The notes under the pieces are model-generated. The model was given only the letters and a program-made list of their open reading frames with translations, was not told where the DNA came from and made no database searches. From assembly GCA_030615625.1 (NCBI GenBank), contig JAUWYX010000005.1, forward strand, positions 1 to 64,000: DNA of 64,000 nt, written 5' to 3'. The position numbers and the translations under genes were made by a program. Below are positions 39,106 through 47,615 of the stretch, one piece after another. Numbering within the stretch: position 1 is the first letter of the stretch; each line of letters begins with the position of its first letter. This stretch comes from Dehalococcoidia bacterium (lineage in GTDB: Bacteria > Chloroflexota > Dehalococcoidia > GIF9 > AB-539-J10).

Positions 39106-39960
39106 ATGGACAAAAATAAAATTGTTGCTTTATTAAATCAAGACCTCGAAGGGGAACAAGCAGCCATCATTCAATATTTGGTCCACGCCTATGCTATGGG
39201 TGAGGGTGAGATGGCATGTGAGATCGAGGCTATCGCCCGGGAGGAAATGCGTCATTTTGACTGGCTGGCTGAGACCATAGTCAGCCTGGGTGGCACTCCC
39301 ACCATCAAGAGGGGAGACATGCGCACGAGTGGCGAGTTGGTTTCTGATTGGATGAAAAACGATGTGCTTCAGGAAAAAGATGCCATTGTCTTATATGAAG
39401 AGCACATTAAGGCCATCGATAATCCTAAGGTAAGGCGGCTGCTGAAGCGAATTCTTTCCGATGAGAAATCACACCGAGGCGACTTTGAACACTTTGTAAC
39501 TAAGGCTCAAAAAGAAGGTGCCAAGGATTTAAGGGGCTCTCGACAGGACAAGGTTGCCCAGGTTCTCAACTGGGGCATCGAGCATGAATATACCGTTATC
39601 CTTCAATACCTTCTCCACTCCTATATGACGCCCAACAAGGATGTCAAGAAGGAAATGGATGACCAGGCTATAAACGAGATGCAACATCTGGGATGGCTAT
39701 CTGAAAAGATGGTTGGCAAAAAAGGCACTCCCAAGATTGAGCACACCAAGGTGGATAAATCCACCAGGACCGCTGATATGCTTCGGGCAGATATTGAGAT
39801 TGAGAAGAAGGTGGCGGCTGAATATGACCGCGCTGCCAAAGAAATTAAAGACTCTGACCTGAAAGAGCTTCTTGCCCGGATAAGGGACCACGAATTGTAC
39901 CACGTTGATGTATTCAACGATTTGTTGAAGGAAGAGGAAGGGCGGAGTAAGAAAAGATAG
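39106..39960 (+). CDS. Tandem ferritin-like (bacterioferritin-type) double-domain protein
   Basis: The 284-residue protein contains two four-helix ferritin-like bundles. Domain 1 has [43 protein letters not shown] and [12 protein letters not shown]; domain 2 has [46 protein letters not shown] and [13 protein letters not shown]. Each has a full set of Glu/His diiron ligands. The halves are clearly homologous, so the gene arose by internal duplication. A role in iron storage or peroxide removal is likely. Its stop overlaps the copA GTG start by 1 bp. Confidence 0.85.
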   Translation: MDKNKIVALLNQDLEGEQAAIIQYLVHAYAMGEGEMACEIEAIAREEMRHFDWLAETIVSLGGTPTIKRGDMRTSGELVSDWMKNDVLQEKDAIVLYEEHIKAIDNPKVRRLLKRILSDEKSHRGDFEHFVTKAQKEGAKDLRGSRQDKVAQVLNWGIEHEYTVILQYLLHSYMTPNKDVKKEMDDQAINEMQHLGWLSEKMVGKKGTPKIEHTKVDKSTRTADMLRADIEIEKKVAAEYDRAAKEIKDSDLKELLARIRDHELYHVDVFNDLLKEEEGRSKKR

Positions 39961-42446
39961 TGAGCGACAAAACTAATTCTAAGAAGTCTGACAGGGCTTC
40001 AATCCACATAACTGGGATGACCTGCACTACTTGTGCGGCTACTATTGAGAAGGGTCTCTCCCAGACTCCTGGTGTAGAGCAAGCTGACGTTAACTTTGCT
40101 TCGGAGAAGGCTGCAATAGAATACGATTCCACGAAGGTAAGCCTTGCCAAAATTAAGAATACCGTCTCGCAATTGGGGTATGGGGTCGCCACCAGGAAGT
40201 CTATATTCCCGGTGGGCGGAATGACCTGCGCTTCCTGTGTTGCCCGGGTGGAGGAGGCTCTCTCTAGCGTACCGGGTGTAATTTCGGCCAGCGTGAATCT
40301 GGCCTCGGAGAAGGCTGCCGTGGAGTACCTGGAAGGAACGGGGCTGGCTGACATGAGACGAGCGGTAAAAGACGCCGGCTATGAACTTGGCCCCGAGGCG
40401 CAGGCTTTGGAAGATGTGACCACTGCTGCCCAGCGTGAGATTCGAGTTCTCAGGAATAGATTTATTATCGCTGCTATCCTGGCCTCAGCAATCATGGCCT
40501 TAGGCTGGGGTCCTTCCTTTGTTGGCAAGTCCTATCTACTATTAGCTCTGGCTACGCCAGTGCAGTTCTGGGCGGGTCTGCGATTCTATCGAGGGGCATG
40601 GGGTGCGCTGAAACATAGAACCTCCGATATGAATACCCTGATTGCTGTAGGTACCTCGGTGGCTTACTTTTACAGCATGATAGCTGTTATTTCCCCCGGC
40701 CTTTTTGCCACTGGTGTACTGGAACCTAACTTATACTTCCATACCTCAGCGATGATTATAACCTTGATTCTTCTTGGCCGTTTTCTGGAAGCTAGAGCCA
40801 GAGGACAGACCTCGGAGGCATTAAAGAGACTTATCGGTATGCAGCCGAAGACTGCTCTAGTTGTCCGTGAGGGCGAGCAGAGAGAAATTTCCGTGGAAGA
40901 TGTTCGGGTTGGTGACCTTATTCTGGTACGTCCGGGCGAGCGAATACCCGTGGATGGCATGGTGCGTGAGGGTTACTCAAGTATTGATGAATCTATGATT
41001 ACTGGAGAGAGTATCCCTGTGGAGAAAAAGGTGGGTGATGAGGTTATCGGTGCCACCATTAACAAGACAGGCAGCTTCCAATTCGAAGCAACCAAGGTGG
41101 GTAAAGAGACAACGCTGGCTCGTATCGTCAGAATGGTGGAGGAGGCTCAGGGAAGCAAAGCTCCTATTCAGCGTCTTGCTGATGTCATCGCCAGTTACTT
41201 TGTGCCTGTGGTGATTGGCATTGCCATAATAACGTTCATAGTCTGGTATTTCGTGGGACCATCTCCAGCCCTTACCTTCGCCCTCCTAAACTTTGTTGCT
41301 GTGCTTATTATCGCCTGCCCCTGTGCCCTGGGACTGGCTACTCCCACCGCGATTATAGTTGGTACAGGCAAGGGAGCCGAGCATGGTATTCTTATCAGGA
41401 ATGGCGAGGCCCTGGAGAGAGCTCACCAGATAAATACTGTTCTCCTAGATAAGACCGGCACATTGACCCGTGGCGAGCCTGTGGTGACTGACGTGGTGGC
41501 TGCCCCTTTTTCTTCCCCGGAGGAAGTCCTTCGGTTAGCTGCCTCCGCTGAGCAGAGTTCAGAACACCCGCTGGGCGAAGCTGTGGTCAAGGCTGCTCTG
41601 GAGAAGAAACTTGAATTATCTCCTTCCTCCGATTTTAATGCCATCCCGGGGCAGGGCGTGGAGGCTTTGGTGGAGGGCAAAAAGCTTTTCTTGGGCAACC
41701 TCAAACTCATGGAGGAACGAGGCCTTCCCTTAAATGGGCTGGAGTCAAAAGCCGCTGAGCTCCTTGAAGCAGGTAAGACGGCAATGTTCCTGGGACTGGA
41801 TACTCAAGTAGCAGGAATTATTGCCTTGGCTGATACCTTAAAGCCAGGCGCCAGAGAAGCGGTCCAAACGCTGCACAGGATGGATATTGAAACAGCTATG
41901 CTCACCGGGGACAACCGGCGCACGGCAGAAGCTATTGCTCGCGAGGCAGGCATTGACCGTGTCCTGGCTGAGGTGCTCCCTGAGCATAAGGCTGGAGAGG
42001 TCAAGAAATTGCAGGAGGAGGGAAAGGTGGTGGCAATGGTGGGCGATGGCATTAACGATGCTCCGGCATTGGCCCAGGCAGATATCGGTATCGCTATTGG
42101 TACAGGTACTGATGTTGCCATGGAGACTGGCGATATTACCCTGATTAGCGGTGCCTTGATGGGGGTAGTAACCGCCATATCTCTGAGCAAACGGACAATG
42201 AGGACTATCAAGCAGAACCTCTTCTGGGCCTTTGCTTACAATACTGCCCTCATTCCGGTGGCAGCCGGGGTATTGTATCTTGCCTTCGGGAAGACTGGTG
42301 TCCCTTCTGGGCTTCATTTCATTCTGGGTGAGTATGGTTTCTTGAATCCGATGCTAGCCGCAGCAGCCATGGCGGCTAGCTCCATCACTGTCGTATCCAA
42401 CTCACTGCGTTTAAGAAGGTTCAAGCCAGCTAAGCTTGTCAATTAA
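39960..42446 (+). CDS. copA: Copper-translocating P1B-type ATPase
   Basis: The 828-residue membrane pump has two N-terminal metal-binding domains ([14 protein letters not shown] and [14 protein letters not shown]), the actuator [10 protein letters not shown], the channel motif [16 protein letters not shown], the phosphorylation site [18 protein letters not shown] and [21 protein letters not shown] indicates Cu(I) export. The GTG start is coupled to the ferritin-like gene. Copper export together with peroxide defence limits metal-driven oxidative damage. Confidence 0.95.
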   Translation: MSDKTNSKKSDRASIHITGMTCTTCAATIEKGLSQTPGVEQADVNFASEKAAIEYDSTKVSLAKIKNTVSQLGYGVATRKSIFPVGGMTCASCVARVEEALSSVPGVISASVNLASEKAAVEYLEGTGLADMRRAVKDAGYELGPEAQALEDVTTAAQREIRVLRNRFIIAAILASAIMALGWGPSFVGKSYLLLALATPVQFWAGLRFYRGAWGALKHRTSDMNTLIAVGTSVAYFYSMIAVISPGLFATGVLEPNLYFHTSAMIITLILLGRFLEARARGQTSEALKRLIGMQPKTALVVREGEQREISVEDVRVGDLILVRPGERIPVDGMVREGYSSIDESMITGESIPVEKKVGDEVIGATINKTGSFQFEATKVGKETTLARIVRMVEEAQGSKAPIQRLADVIASYFVPVVIGIAIITFIVWYFVGPSPALTFALLNFVAVLIIACPCALGLATPTAIIVGTGKGAEHGILIRNGEALERAHQINTVLLDKTGTLTRGEPVVTDVVAAPFSSPEEVLRLAASAEQSSEHPLGEAVVKAALEKKLELSPSSDFNAIPGQGVEALVEGKKLFLGNLKLMEERGLPLNGLESKAAELLEAGKTAMFLGLDTQVAGIIALADTLKPGAREAVQTLHRMDIETAMLTGDNRRTAEAIAREAGIDRVLAEVLPEHKAGEVKKLQEEGKVVAMVGDGINDAPALAQADIGIAIGTGTDVAMETGDITLISGALMGVVTAISLSKRTMRTIKQNLFWAFAYNTALIPVAAGVLYLAFGKTGVPSGLHFILGEYGFLNPMLAAAAMAASSITVVSNSLRLRRFKPAKLVN

Positions 42447-42462
42447 GGAAAGGAGGTGCTCA

Positions 42463-42618
42463 ATGGCAATAGACCCAGTTTGCAAGATGGAGGTACAGGA
42501 AACTAAGGCAGCAGCCACATCCGAGTATAAAGGAAAAAAATACTACTTCTGTGCTGTTGGCTGTAAGAAGGCTTTCGACCAGAACCCTGAGAAGTACCTT
42601 GCTAAGGGGAAAAACTAA
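42463..42618 (+). CDS. YHS-domain protein
   Basis: The start ATG 42463 follows AAGGAGGTGCTCA and gives 51 residues. The YHS motif is complete: AIDPVCKMEV, YKGKKYYFCAVGCKKAFDQN, PEKYL. YHS domains bind metal, often copper, through the cysteines and commonly accompany CopA. It is 16 bp downstream of copA and likely co-transcribed as a metallochaperone-like protein. Confidence 0.92.
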   Translation: MAIDPVCKMEVQETKAAATSEYKGKKYYFCAVGCKKAFDQNPEKYLAKGKN

Positions 42619-42638
42619 ATTCATAAGAGGTAAATAAC

Positions 42639-43247
42639 ATGTGGAAGTGTACTAATTGCCATCATGTAGAACTTAGCACTGACAAACCTCGGCAGTGCCC
42701 GGTCTGTGGTGCTGAGGCAGAGAAGCTCGTCCCGCATGAGGTTTCTGGGATAAAAGGGACTAAGACCTTGAAGAATCTTAAAGCTGGTTTCGTGGCCGAG
42801 TCCCAGGCACATTTGAGGAACCTGGCTTTTGCCATGAAGGCTGAGCAAGAGGGCTATTCTCAGGTGGCGAGGCTGTTTCGTGCTATCGCCGAAGCTGAGT
42901 CAGTCCACGCCTTCAACCACTTCCGCCTTTTGGGCGCTGTGTCTGGCACCCAGGAAAACCTTGAGAGTGCCTTTGAGAGAGAGAATCTAGCTAGTAACAC
43001 CTATCCTCAATTCGTCAGAGAGGCAAACGAGGAAGGTAATACGAGCGTGGCAACGGTCTTGAGTTATTCTCGCGATGTGGAAAAGGGGCATGCCAAGCTC
43101 TATAAGAAGGCACTGGCGCATACGATGGCTGAAGAAGAGACCGAGTACTACGTCTGCCAGGTCTGTGGCTATGTCTCCGACGGCGTTCTTCCTGATGAAT
43201 GCCCTATTTGTGGCGCTCCCAAAGAGAAATTCCGGAGGGTAGTCTAG
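42639..43247 (+). CDS. Rubrerythrin with rubredoxin-like domains at both ends
   Basis: The 202-residue protein has an N-terminal CxxC zinc-ribbon/rubredoxin-like unit (WKCTNCHHVE, QCPVCGAEAEKL), a central ferritin-like diiron bundle (FVAESQAHLRNLAFAMKAEQ, AIAEAESVHAFNHFRLL, FERENLASNTYPQF, DVEKGHAKLYKKAL) and a C-terminal rubredoxin-like domain (YVCQVCGYVSDGVLPDECP, ICGAPKEKFRRV). Rubrerythrins reduce H2O2. Metal sites at both ends of the bundle are less usual than the common single C-terminal domain. Confidence 0.94.
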   Translation: MWKCTNCHHVELSTDKPRQCPVCGAEAEKLVPHEVSGIKGTKTLKNLKAGFVAESQAHLRNLAFAMKAEQEGYSQVARLFRAIAEAESVHAFNHFRLLGAVSGTQENLESAFERENLASNTYPQFVREANEEGNTSVATVLSYSRDVEKGHAKLYKKALAHTMAEEETEYYVCQVCGYVSDGVLPDECPICGAPKEKFRRVV

Positions 43248-43300
43248 CCGGGTAGGCAATAATTCGCTTAATAGCTAGGATTTATGAAAGGGGATGTCCT

Positions 43301-43648
43301 ATGAGTAAGTTTACAGAGGTAGCCAAAATAGAAGAACTGAAGAGCGGAACAATGAAGACGGTAATTGCAGGGGGGCACGAAATCCTCCTGGCCAAGGTTG
43401 GAGATAAGTACTATGCTGTTGCTGGTCGCTGTCCTCATATGAAGGGGGATTTATCGCAGGGTAAACTGGAAGGGACTGTAGTCACTTGTCCTCTACATGG
43501 CTCTCAATTTGATATCAGTAATGGGCAAGTGGTGCGTTGGTTAAGAGGAGGGCTAATGTCGAAGATCGGCAGTGCACTCAAGATGTCCAAGACCCTTACA
43601 GTGTACAATGTCAAGGTTGAAGATGGCAAAGTGTTGGTTGAATTTTAG
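43301..43648 (+). CDS. Rieske-type 2Fe-2S ferredoxin
   Basis: The 115-residue protein has the two Rieske boxes, RCPHMKGDLS (C-x-H) and VTCPLHGSQFDI (C-x2-H), with the usual G-x-R and final V-x-V-E strand. No membrane anchor or signal peptide is present, so it is the soluble ferredoxin type. Its partner is unknown, but the context suggests electron delivery within the redox cluster. ATG 43301 has AAAGGGGATGTCCT upstream. Confidence 0.93.
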   Translation: MSKFTEVAKIEELKSGTMKTVIAGGHEILLAKVGDKYYAVAGRCPHMKGDLSQGKLEGTVVTCPLHGSQFDISNGQVVRWLRGGLMSKIGSALKMSKTLTVYNVKVEDGKVLVEF

Positions 43649-43680
43649 TGCTGGCTTGAGAATAGGCCAGGAGGTGTAAA

Positions 43681-43986
43681 ATGGAGAAGAACCTTAAGAC
43701 AGAGCTAGAGGTCAACAGCGTATCTGTCGAACTCAACCCCTTCGCCGAACAGTTCCTGACTCGAACTGTAGTCGGTGCAGTCTCTTCCTTGAAAGGAGCT
43801 GAAAACATACGGGACCTGGAACTTTATCTGGAGCAGGGCGATGTCAAGCTCGTCGTCAATGGGAATGAACTTCCCCTTACCCCTTTCCCTAAGGAAATCC
43901 TCACTAGCACAATAACCGGTTTGGTCTCTTCGTTAAAGGGGGTGGGCAAAATAGACAGTTTGAAGATTAGCGTTAAGGCACACTAG
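43681..43986 (+). CDS. Conserved-looking small protein, end of the redox cluster
   Basis: The 101-residue protein contains an internal near-repeat: NPFAEQFLTRTVVGAVSSLK and TPFPKEILTSTITGLVSSLK, each followed by a G-x-x-x-I-x-x-L strand. This suggests an internally duplicated alpha/beta unit. ATG 43681 follows CCAGGAGGTGTAAA. No family is recognised. It is the last gene before an R2 cluster. Confidence 0.7.
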   Translation: MEKNLKTELEVNSVSVELNPFAEQFLTRTVVGAVSSLKGAENIRDLELYLEQGDVKLVVNGNELPLTPFPKEILTSTITGLVSSLKGVGKIDSLKISVKAH

Positions 43987-44019
43987 TGTGGTAATCTCGT
44001 ATAATTCCCTTGAGCTTGC

Positions 44020-44140
44020 TTCGTCGCTCCGCTCCTCGCAACGACAGAAGGGGAAAAGATTGCTTCGGCACTGTCGTGCCTCGCAATGACAAGAAAAGTG
44101 GGGGGCTCGCAATGACGATGGGGTGCCCACAATGACAGTC
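44020..44140 (-). repeat. R2 repeat cluster
   Basis: It contains CTTGCTTCGTCGCTCCGCTC followed by CTCGCAACGACAG, then AGATTGCTTCGGCACTGTCG followed by CCTCGCAATGACA, then two bare GCTCGCAATGACG-like cores. It ends the redox cluster and accounts for much of the 303-bp gap to the next gene. Confidence 0.75.
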
Positions 44141-44172
44141 GGTAATAATAATCAGCCTACACTGTGTGGGTT

Positions 44173-44201
44173 TTGACAGGTTTGCCGGCTAATGCTATCA
44201 T
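44173..44201 (+). promoter_or_regulatory. Promoter of the HlyC/CorC gene
   Basis: TTGACA (44173-44178), a 17-bp spacer and TATCAT (44196-44201) lie about 90 bp before the GTG start of the next gene. Confidence 0.55.
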
Positions 44202-44289
44202 ACCTTATATAAAGTGTGGATTACAGCCAAAGTTAATGATAGCAAGATGGTCAATTCGGTTGGGGAGGAGATCTAGGGGGTGGTAATAG

Positions 44290-45564
44290 GTGGATGCCAC
44301 CGATAGTTGGCTTTTATTAGCCTTTCTAGTTTGCCTGGCCCTTTCAGCCTTCTTTTCCAGTGCTGAGTCAGCTTTCATCGCTCTGCCCAAGCTTCGCATA
44401 AGATATCTGGTGGAAAACGGCGTTAAGGGAGCGGAAAAGCTAGCCAGAGTTGCTGAAAAGCCCGAGAGGTTTCTGGCTACCGTCCTTCTAGGTAATAATC
44501 TGGTAAATATCGCTGCCGCTACATTGGGTACCATCATGGCAGTAGCAATTTTTGACTTACCATGGGGACCAATCATAGCCACCGTGGGGGTGACAGCGCT
44601 AATTTTGGTCTTCGGAGAAGTTATCCCCAAGACTTTCGCTATGCATCACGCCCAGCGGCTATCCCTAATCTACGCTAATCCCCTAAAAATAATAGAACTG
44701 TGTTTTTACCCTTTTATCCTGGCCCTGGAGCGAATTGGGTTAAGTCTTACCAGGATAGTAACTGTATCCGAGGAGGATAAAAAATTGATCAGCGAGGGCG
44801 AGATACGCTCGGCAATAAGTGCCGGGGAAAGCGAAGGTGTGGTGGAGCAAGATGAAGCAAAGATATTGCACAAGGTGTTTGAATTTACCGACCGCCCAGT
44901 GAGTAAGATAATGGTCCCCAGAACAGAAATCACCTGGGTGTCTCAAGGGACAAAGCTAAGCGATTTCTTGAATCTCTATACCCAGGGACGATATAGCCGT
45001 TTCCCCGTATATAAGGATAATACCGATAATGTGGTAGGTATATTACATGCCAAGGATGTGCTGATGAAGTTAACCGACGGACCTGACAGCAAGGACAACG
45101 TCATCGATGATTTGGTACGCCCTGCCTATTTTGTGCCTGAAGGCAAACGCCTTGGAGAGCTCCTGGCTGAGATGCGAGATGGTGGGCACCATGCGTCAAT
45201 TGTTGTCGACGAGTTTGGAGGAATCGCGGGAATGGTTACCCTCGGACAGCTAACTGAGGAGATTGTCGGCGATATTCACGATGAACTAACGGATCAAGAA
45301 AAGGATTTCATTGTAACTGGCGACAGCACCTTTCAACTGGATGGAGGATTCAGGATTGAGGAAGCTAACGAGGAATTGGAGCTGGATTTGCCCGGCGGTG
45401 ATTATGAGACTGTGGCCGGCTTTATTCTCAGCCATCTTGGTCGGATACCAAATCAGGGGGAGCAGTTTAAGTACCAGAACCTGAAGTTTGTTATCACTGA
45501 AATGCGTGGAATGAAGATAGCGAAGGTCATAGTAACCAAGGTAAAGGGCGTTGCTTCATCGTAG
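44290..45564 (+). CDS. HlyC/CorC (CNNM-type) membrane protein with CBS domains
   Basis: The 424-residue protein has an N-terminal DUF21/CNNM membrane domain with about four helices (AFFSSAESAFIALPKLRIRY, LLGNNLVNIAAATLGTIMAV, ILVFGEVIPKTFAMHHAQ), a CBS pair (VSKIMVPRTEITWVS-like VPRTEITWVS, YSRFPVYKDNTDNVVGILH) and a C-terminal CorC_HlyC domain (ASIVVDEFGGIAGMVTLGQL). Members act in Mg2+/Co2+ export. GTG 44290 follows a GGGGGTGGTAATAG stretch. The following protease gene is co-directional. Confidence 0.92.
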   Translation: MDATDSWLLLAFLVCLALSAFFSSAESAFIALPKLRIRYLVENGVKGAEKLARVAEKPERFLATVLLGNNLVNIAAATLGTIMAVAIFDLPWGPIIATVGVTALILVFGEVIPKTFAMHHAQRLSLIYANPLKIIELCFYPFILALERIGLSLTRIVTVSEEDKKLISEGEIRSAISAGESEGVVEQDEAKILHKVFEFTDRPVSKIMVPRTEITWVSQGTKLSDFLNLYTQGRYSRFPVYKDNTDNVVGILHAKDVLMKLTDGPDSKDNVIDDLVRPAYFVPEGKRLGELLAEMRDGGHHASIVVDEFGGIAGMVTLGQLTEEIVGDIHDELTDQEKDFIVTGDSTFQLDGGFRIEEANEELELDLPGGDYETVAGFILSHLGRIPNQGEQFKYQNLKFVITEMRGMKIAKVIVTKVKGVASS

Positions 45565-45609
45565 GTCAGAGGGGAGCTTAAGTTTATTCTATCTCAACAT
45601 GGTGCGATT

Positions 45610-46779
45610 GTGGGGGAAGACCTCGAGAAGTTAAGAGAATTTGTCCCTGACCCGGCACGCCAGCAGAAAGCACGAGAATACCATAGATTACTGCGGCGCG
45701 GCTCATTGCTCGAGCTCGGGATAGGGTTCATCCTATTACTAGTCCTTCTTTTCACCCCTGCCTCAACTACACTGGCGAGCCTTTTAGCTTTTCCTTCTCC
45801 ATGGTCAGCAGCCCTGTATCTATTGATCCTGGCAGCAGGCTATGGAGTTATAGTGGCACCGTTAGGCTATTACTACGATTTTATCCTGCCCCATCGTTAT
45901 GGCTTATCAAAGCAAGTCCTAGTAAGCTGGCTAAGGGACAAGGTTAAAGCTTCGGGGCTGGAATTATTGCTAGGCTTATGTCTGGTTATAATCGTTTACT
46001 GGCTTATAGGGAATCTCCCGGCACTGTGGTGGCTAGCAGCTGCCTTGATAATGTTCTTAGTCAGCTTAATCCTCACCTGGCTAACGCCCACCTTGCTTAT
46101 ACCTTTATTCTTTAAATTAAAGCCCTTAGAAGAAGGAGGGCTCAAAGAGAAATTGGTAAATCTAGCCAGGAGGGCTGGAGTTGATATTGAAGAGTGCCTT
46201 ACCATGGATTTAAGCAGCAAAGCCACTACAGCTAACGCCATGCTAAGCGGCTGGGGCAAATCCAGACGTATTATTTTCAGCGATACTTTGCTCCAGGGAT
46301 ATTCATGGGATGAAATAGAGGTAACTTTGGCTCATGAGCTAGGACATCGTCTCCACCATGACATTCCCAAGCTCATAGGAATCCAGGCAGCCACCTTTTT
46401 ACTGGCATTTTATCTGGCCAATCTAGCCTTGAGAGCTGGAGTGGTATTATTTTCCCTCCAGGGAATAGGTGATATCGCTGGCCTTCCCTGGTTAATTCTC
46501 GTTCTAGCCATGCTTATCCTGGTTTTACAACCAGCACTTAATTGGTATAATCGTCGCATAGAAATAGCGGCAGACGAGACTGCATTGGCGCTGAGCAACA
46601 ACCCCCAAGCTTTTATTGGTTTGATGACGAAGCTGACCGACCAGAATCTAACCGAAGCCGAACCTGGCCAGTGGGCAAAACTTCTATTTTATGACCATCC
46701 CACCTATAATGAGAGGGTAAAACTAGCCCATAATTATATTTCTCACAGCGACGCGAAGCAATCTAAGGAGGCCTTTTGA
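45610..46779 (+). CDS. M48-family (Ste24/CAAX-type) membrane metalloprotease
   Basis: The 389-residue protein has several membrane helices in the N-terminal half (LLELGIGFILLLVLLF; YLLILAAGYGVIVAPLGYYY) and the zinc motif VTLAHELGHRLHHD, with IAADETALALSN supplying the third ligand. The HYGLSKQ-like RYGLSKQVLVSWLRDKVK is typical of Ste24 homologues. It degrades or processes membrane-associated proteins. The GTG start is uncertain. It overlaps the next gene by 4 bp. Confidence 0.9.
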   Translation: MGEDLEKLREFVPDPARQQKAREYHRLLRRGSLLELGIGFILLLVLLFTPASTTLASLLAFPSPWSAALYLLILAAGYGVIVAPLGYYYDFILPHRYGLSKQVLVSWLRDKVKASGLELLLGLCLVIIVYWLIGNLPALWWLAAALIMFLVSLILTWLTPTLLIPLFFKLKPLEEGGLKEKLVNLARRAGVDIEECLTMDLSSKATTANAMLSGWGKSRRIIFSDTLLQGYSWDEIEVTLAHELGHRLHHDIPKLIGIQAATFLLAFYLANLALRAGVVLFSLQGIGDIAGLPWLILVLAMLILVLQPALNWYNRRIEIAADETALALSNNPQAFIGLMTKLTDQNLTEAEPGQWAKLLFYDHPTYNERVKLAHNYISHSDAKQSKEAF

Positions 46780-47396
46780 AGCTTATTTTAGTTAGACATG
46801 GCGAAACTTATTGGAATGATGAGAGGCGTATCCAGGGAGGCGATAGCGATATCGAACTGAATGATACCGGATTGGAGCAAGTCAGGAAGCTAGCAACTTT
46901 CCTCGAGAATGAGCCTATTACTGCTATACTCTCCAGTCCTTTGCAGCGAGCTACAACTACAGCCGAAGTCATAGCTAGCCATCACCAGTTGCCTGTAGAG
47001 ATTGATCAAGGGCTTAGAGAGCTGAGAGTTGGTGAACTGGAAGGCATGTCTGTTTCAAATTTAAGTACCACGTTCAGCCAGTTTTTAATGCAATGGTGGC
47101 AAGACAAAGGGGCAACGAAATTGCCCAATGGAGAAAGCCTTGTTGAATTGCAACAGAGAGCGTGGAAGGTTATTGAAAGTCTGCTAGAAAGGCATAAAAC
47201 TAGTCCTGAGCACAGCAAAGAAACTACGGTGGTAATAGTCAGCCATTACTTCGTTACCTTAGCCATCATTCTCAAAGCCTTAGATTTGCCTCTGGACTTC
47301 TTTACCAAATTTAAATTAGACCTTGGTGGAGTAAGCATTCTTGAGTTCCGGGATTACGGAGCCCGCTTGCTGGCATTTAACAATACCTACTATTAA
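46776..47396 (+). CDS. Histidine phosphatase family protein
   Basis: The 206-residue protein has the RHG motif at its start (LILVRHGETYWNDERRIQGG), SSPLQRATTTAEVIA, the acidic DQGLRELRVGELEGMS and the second catalytic His in VIVSHYFVTLAIIL. It belongs to the phosphoglycerate mutase-like phosphatases (CobC/GpmB type). The TTG start overlaps the protease TGA. The substrate cannot be specified. Confidence 0.92.
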   Translation: MKLILVRHGETYWNDERRIQGGDSDIELNDTGLEQVRKLATFLENEPITAILSSPLQRATTTAEVIASHHQLPVEIDQGLRELRVGELEGMSVSNLSTTFSQFLMQWWQDKGATKLPNGESLVELQQRAWKVIESLLERHKTSPEHSKETTVVIVSHYFVTLAIILKALDLPLDFFTKFKLDLGGVSILEFRDYGARLLAFNNTYY

Positions 47397-47404
47397 TGTT
47401 AGCT

Positions 47405-47558
47405 GCGAGGGGTAAGGCAAATAGCAATAACAAATGACAAAGCTCAAATGCCAAATCAAGCTCAAAACCCTAAACAATAACAAAGAGGAATAGTTTTGGT
47501 ATTTAAACATTTGGATTTTGACATTTGGGTTTATTTAGAGTTGCGAGGGGTAAAGCAA
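47405..47558 (+). repeat. R4 AT-rich element flanked by short direct repeats
   Basis: An AT-rich imperfect palindrome (for example ACAAATGACAAAGCTCAAATG on the left and CATTTGGATTTTGACATTTG on the right, about 47430-47530) is flanked by TGCGAGGGGTAAGGCAA (47405-47421) and TGCGAGGGGTAAAGCAA (47543-47559). It resembles the AT-rich blocks after rpe and hisI. No gene is present. Confidence 0.6.
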
Positions 47559-47615
47559 GGAAGAAAATGGGTTCCCAAAAAATTCGCAGATTTTTTAGGG
47601 TGAAAAGCAATCCCT

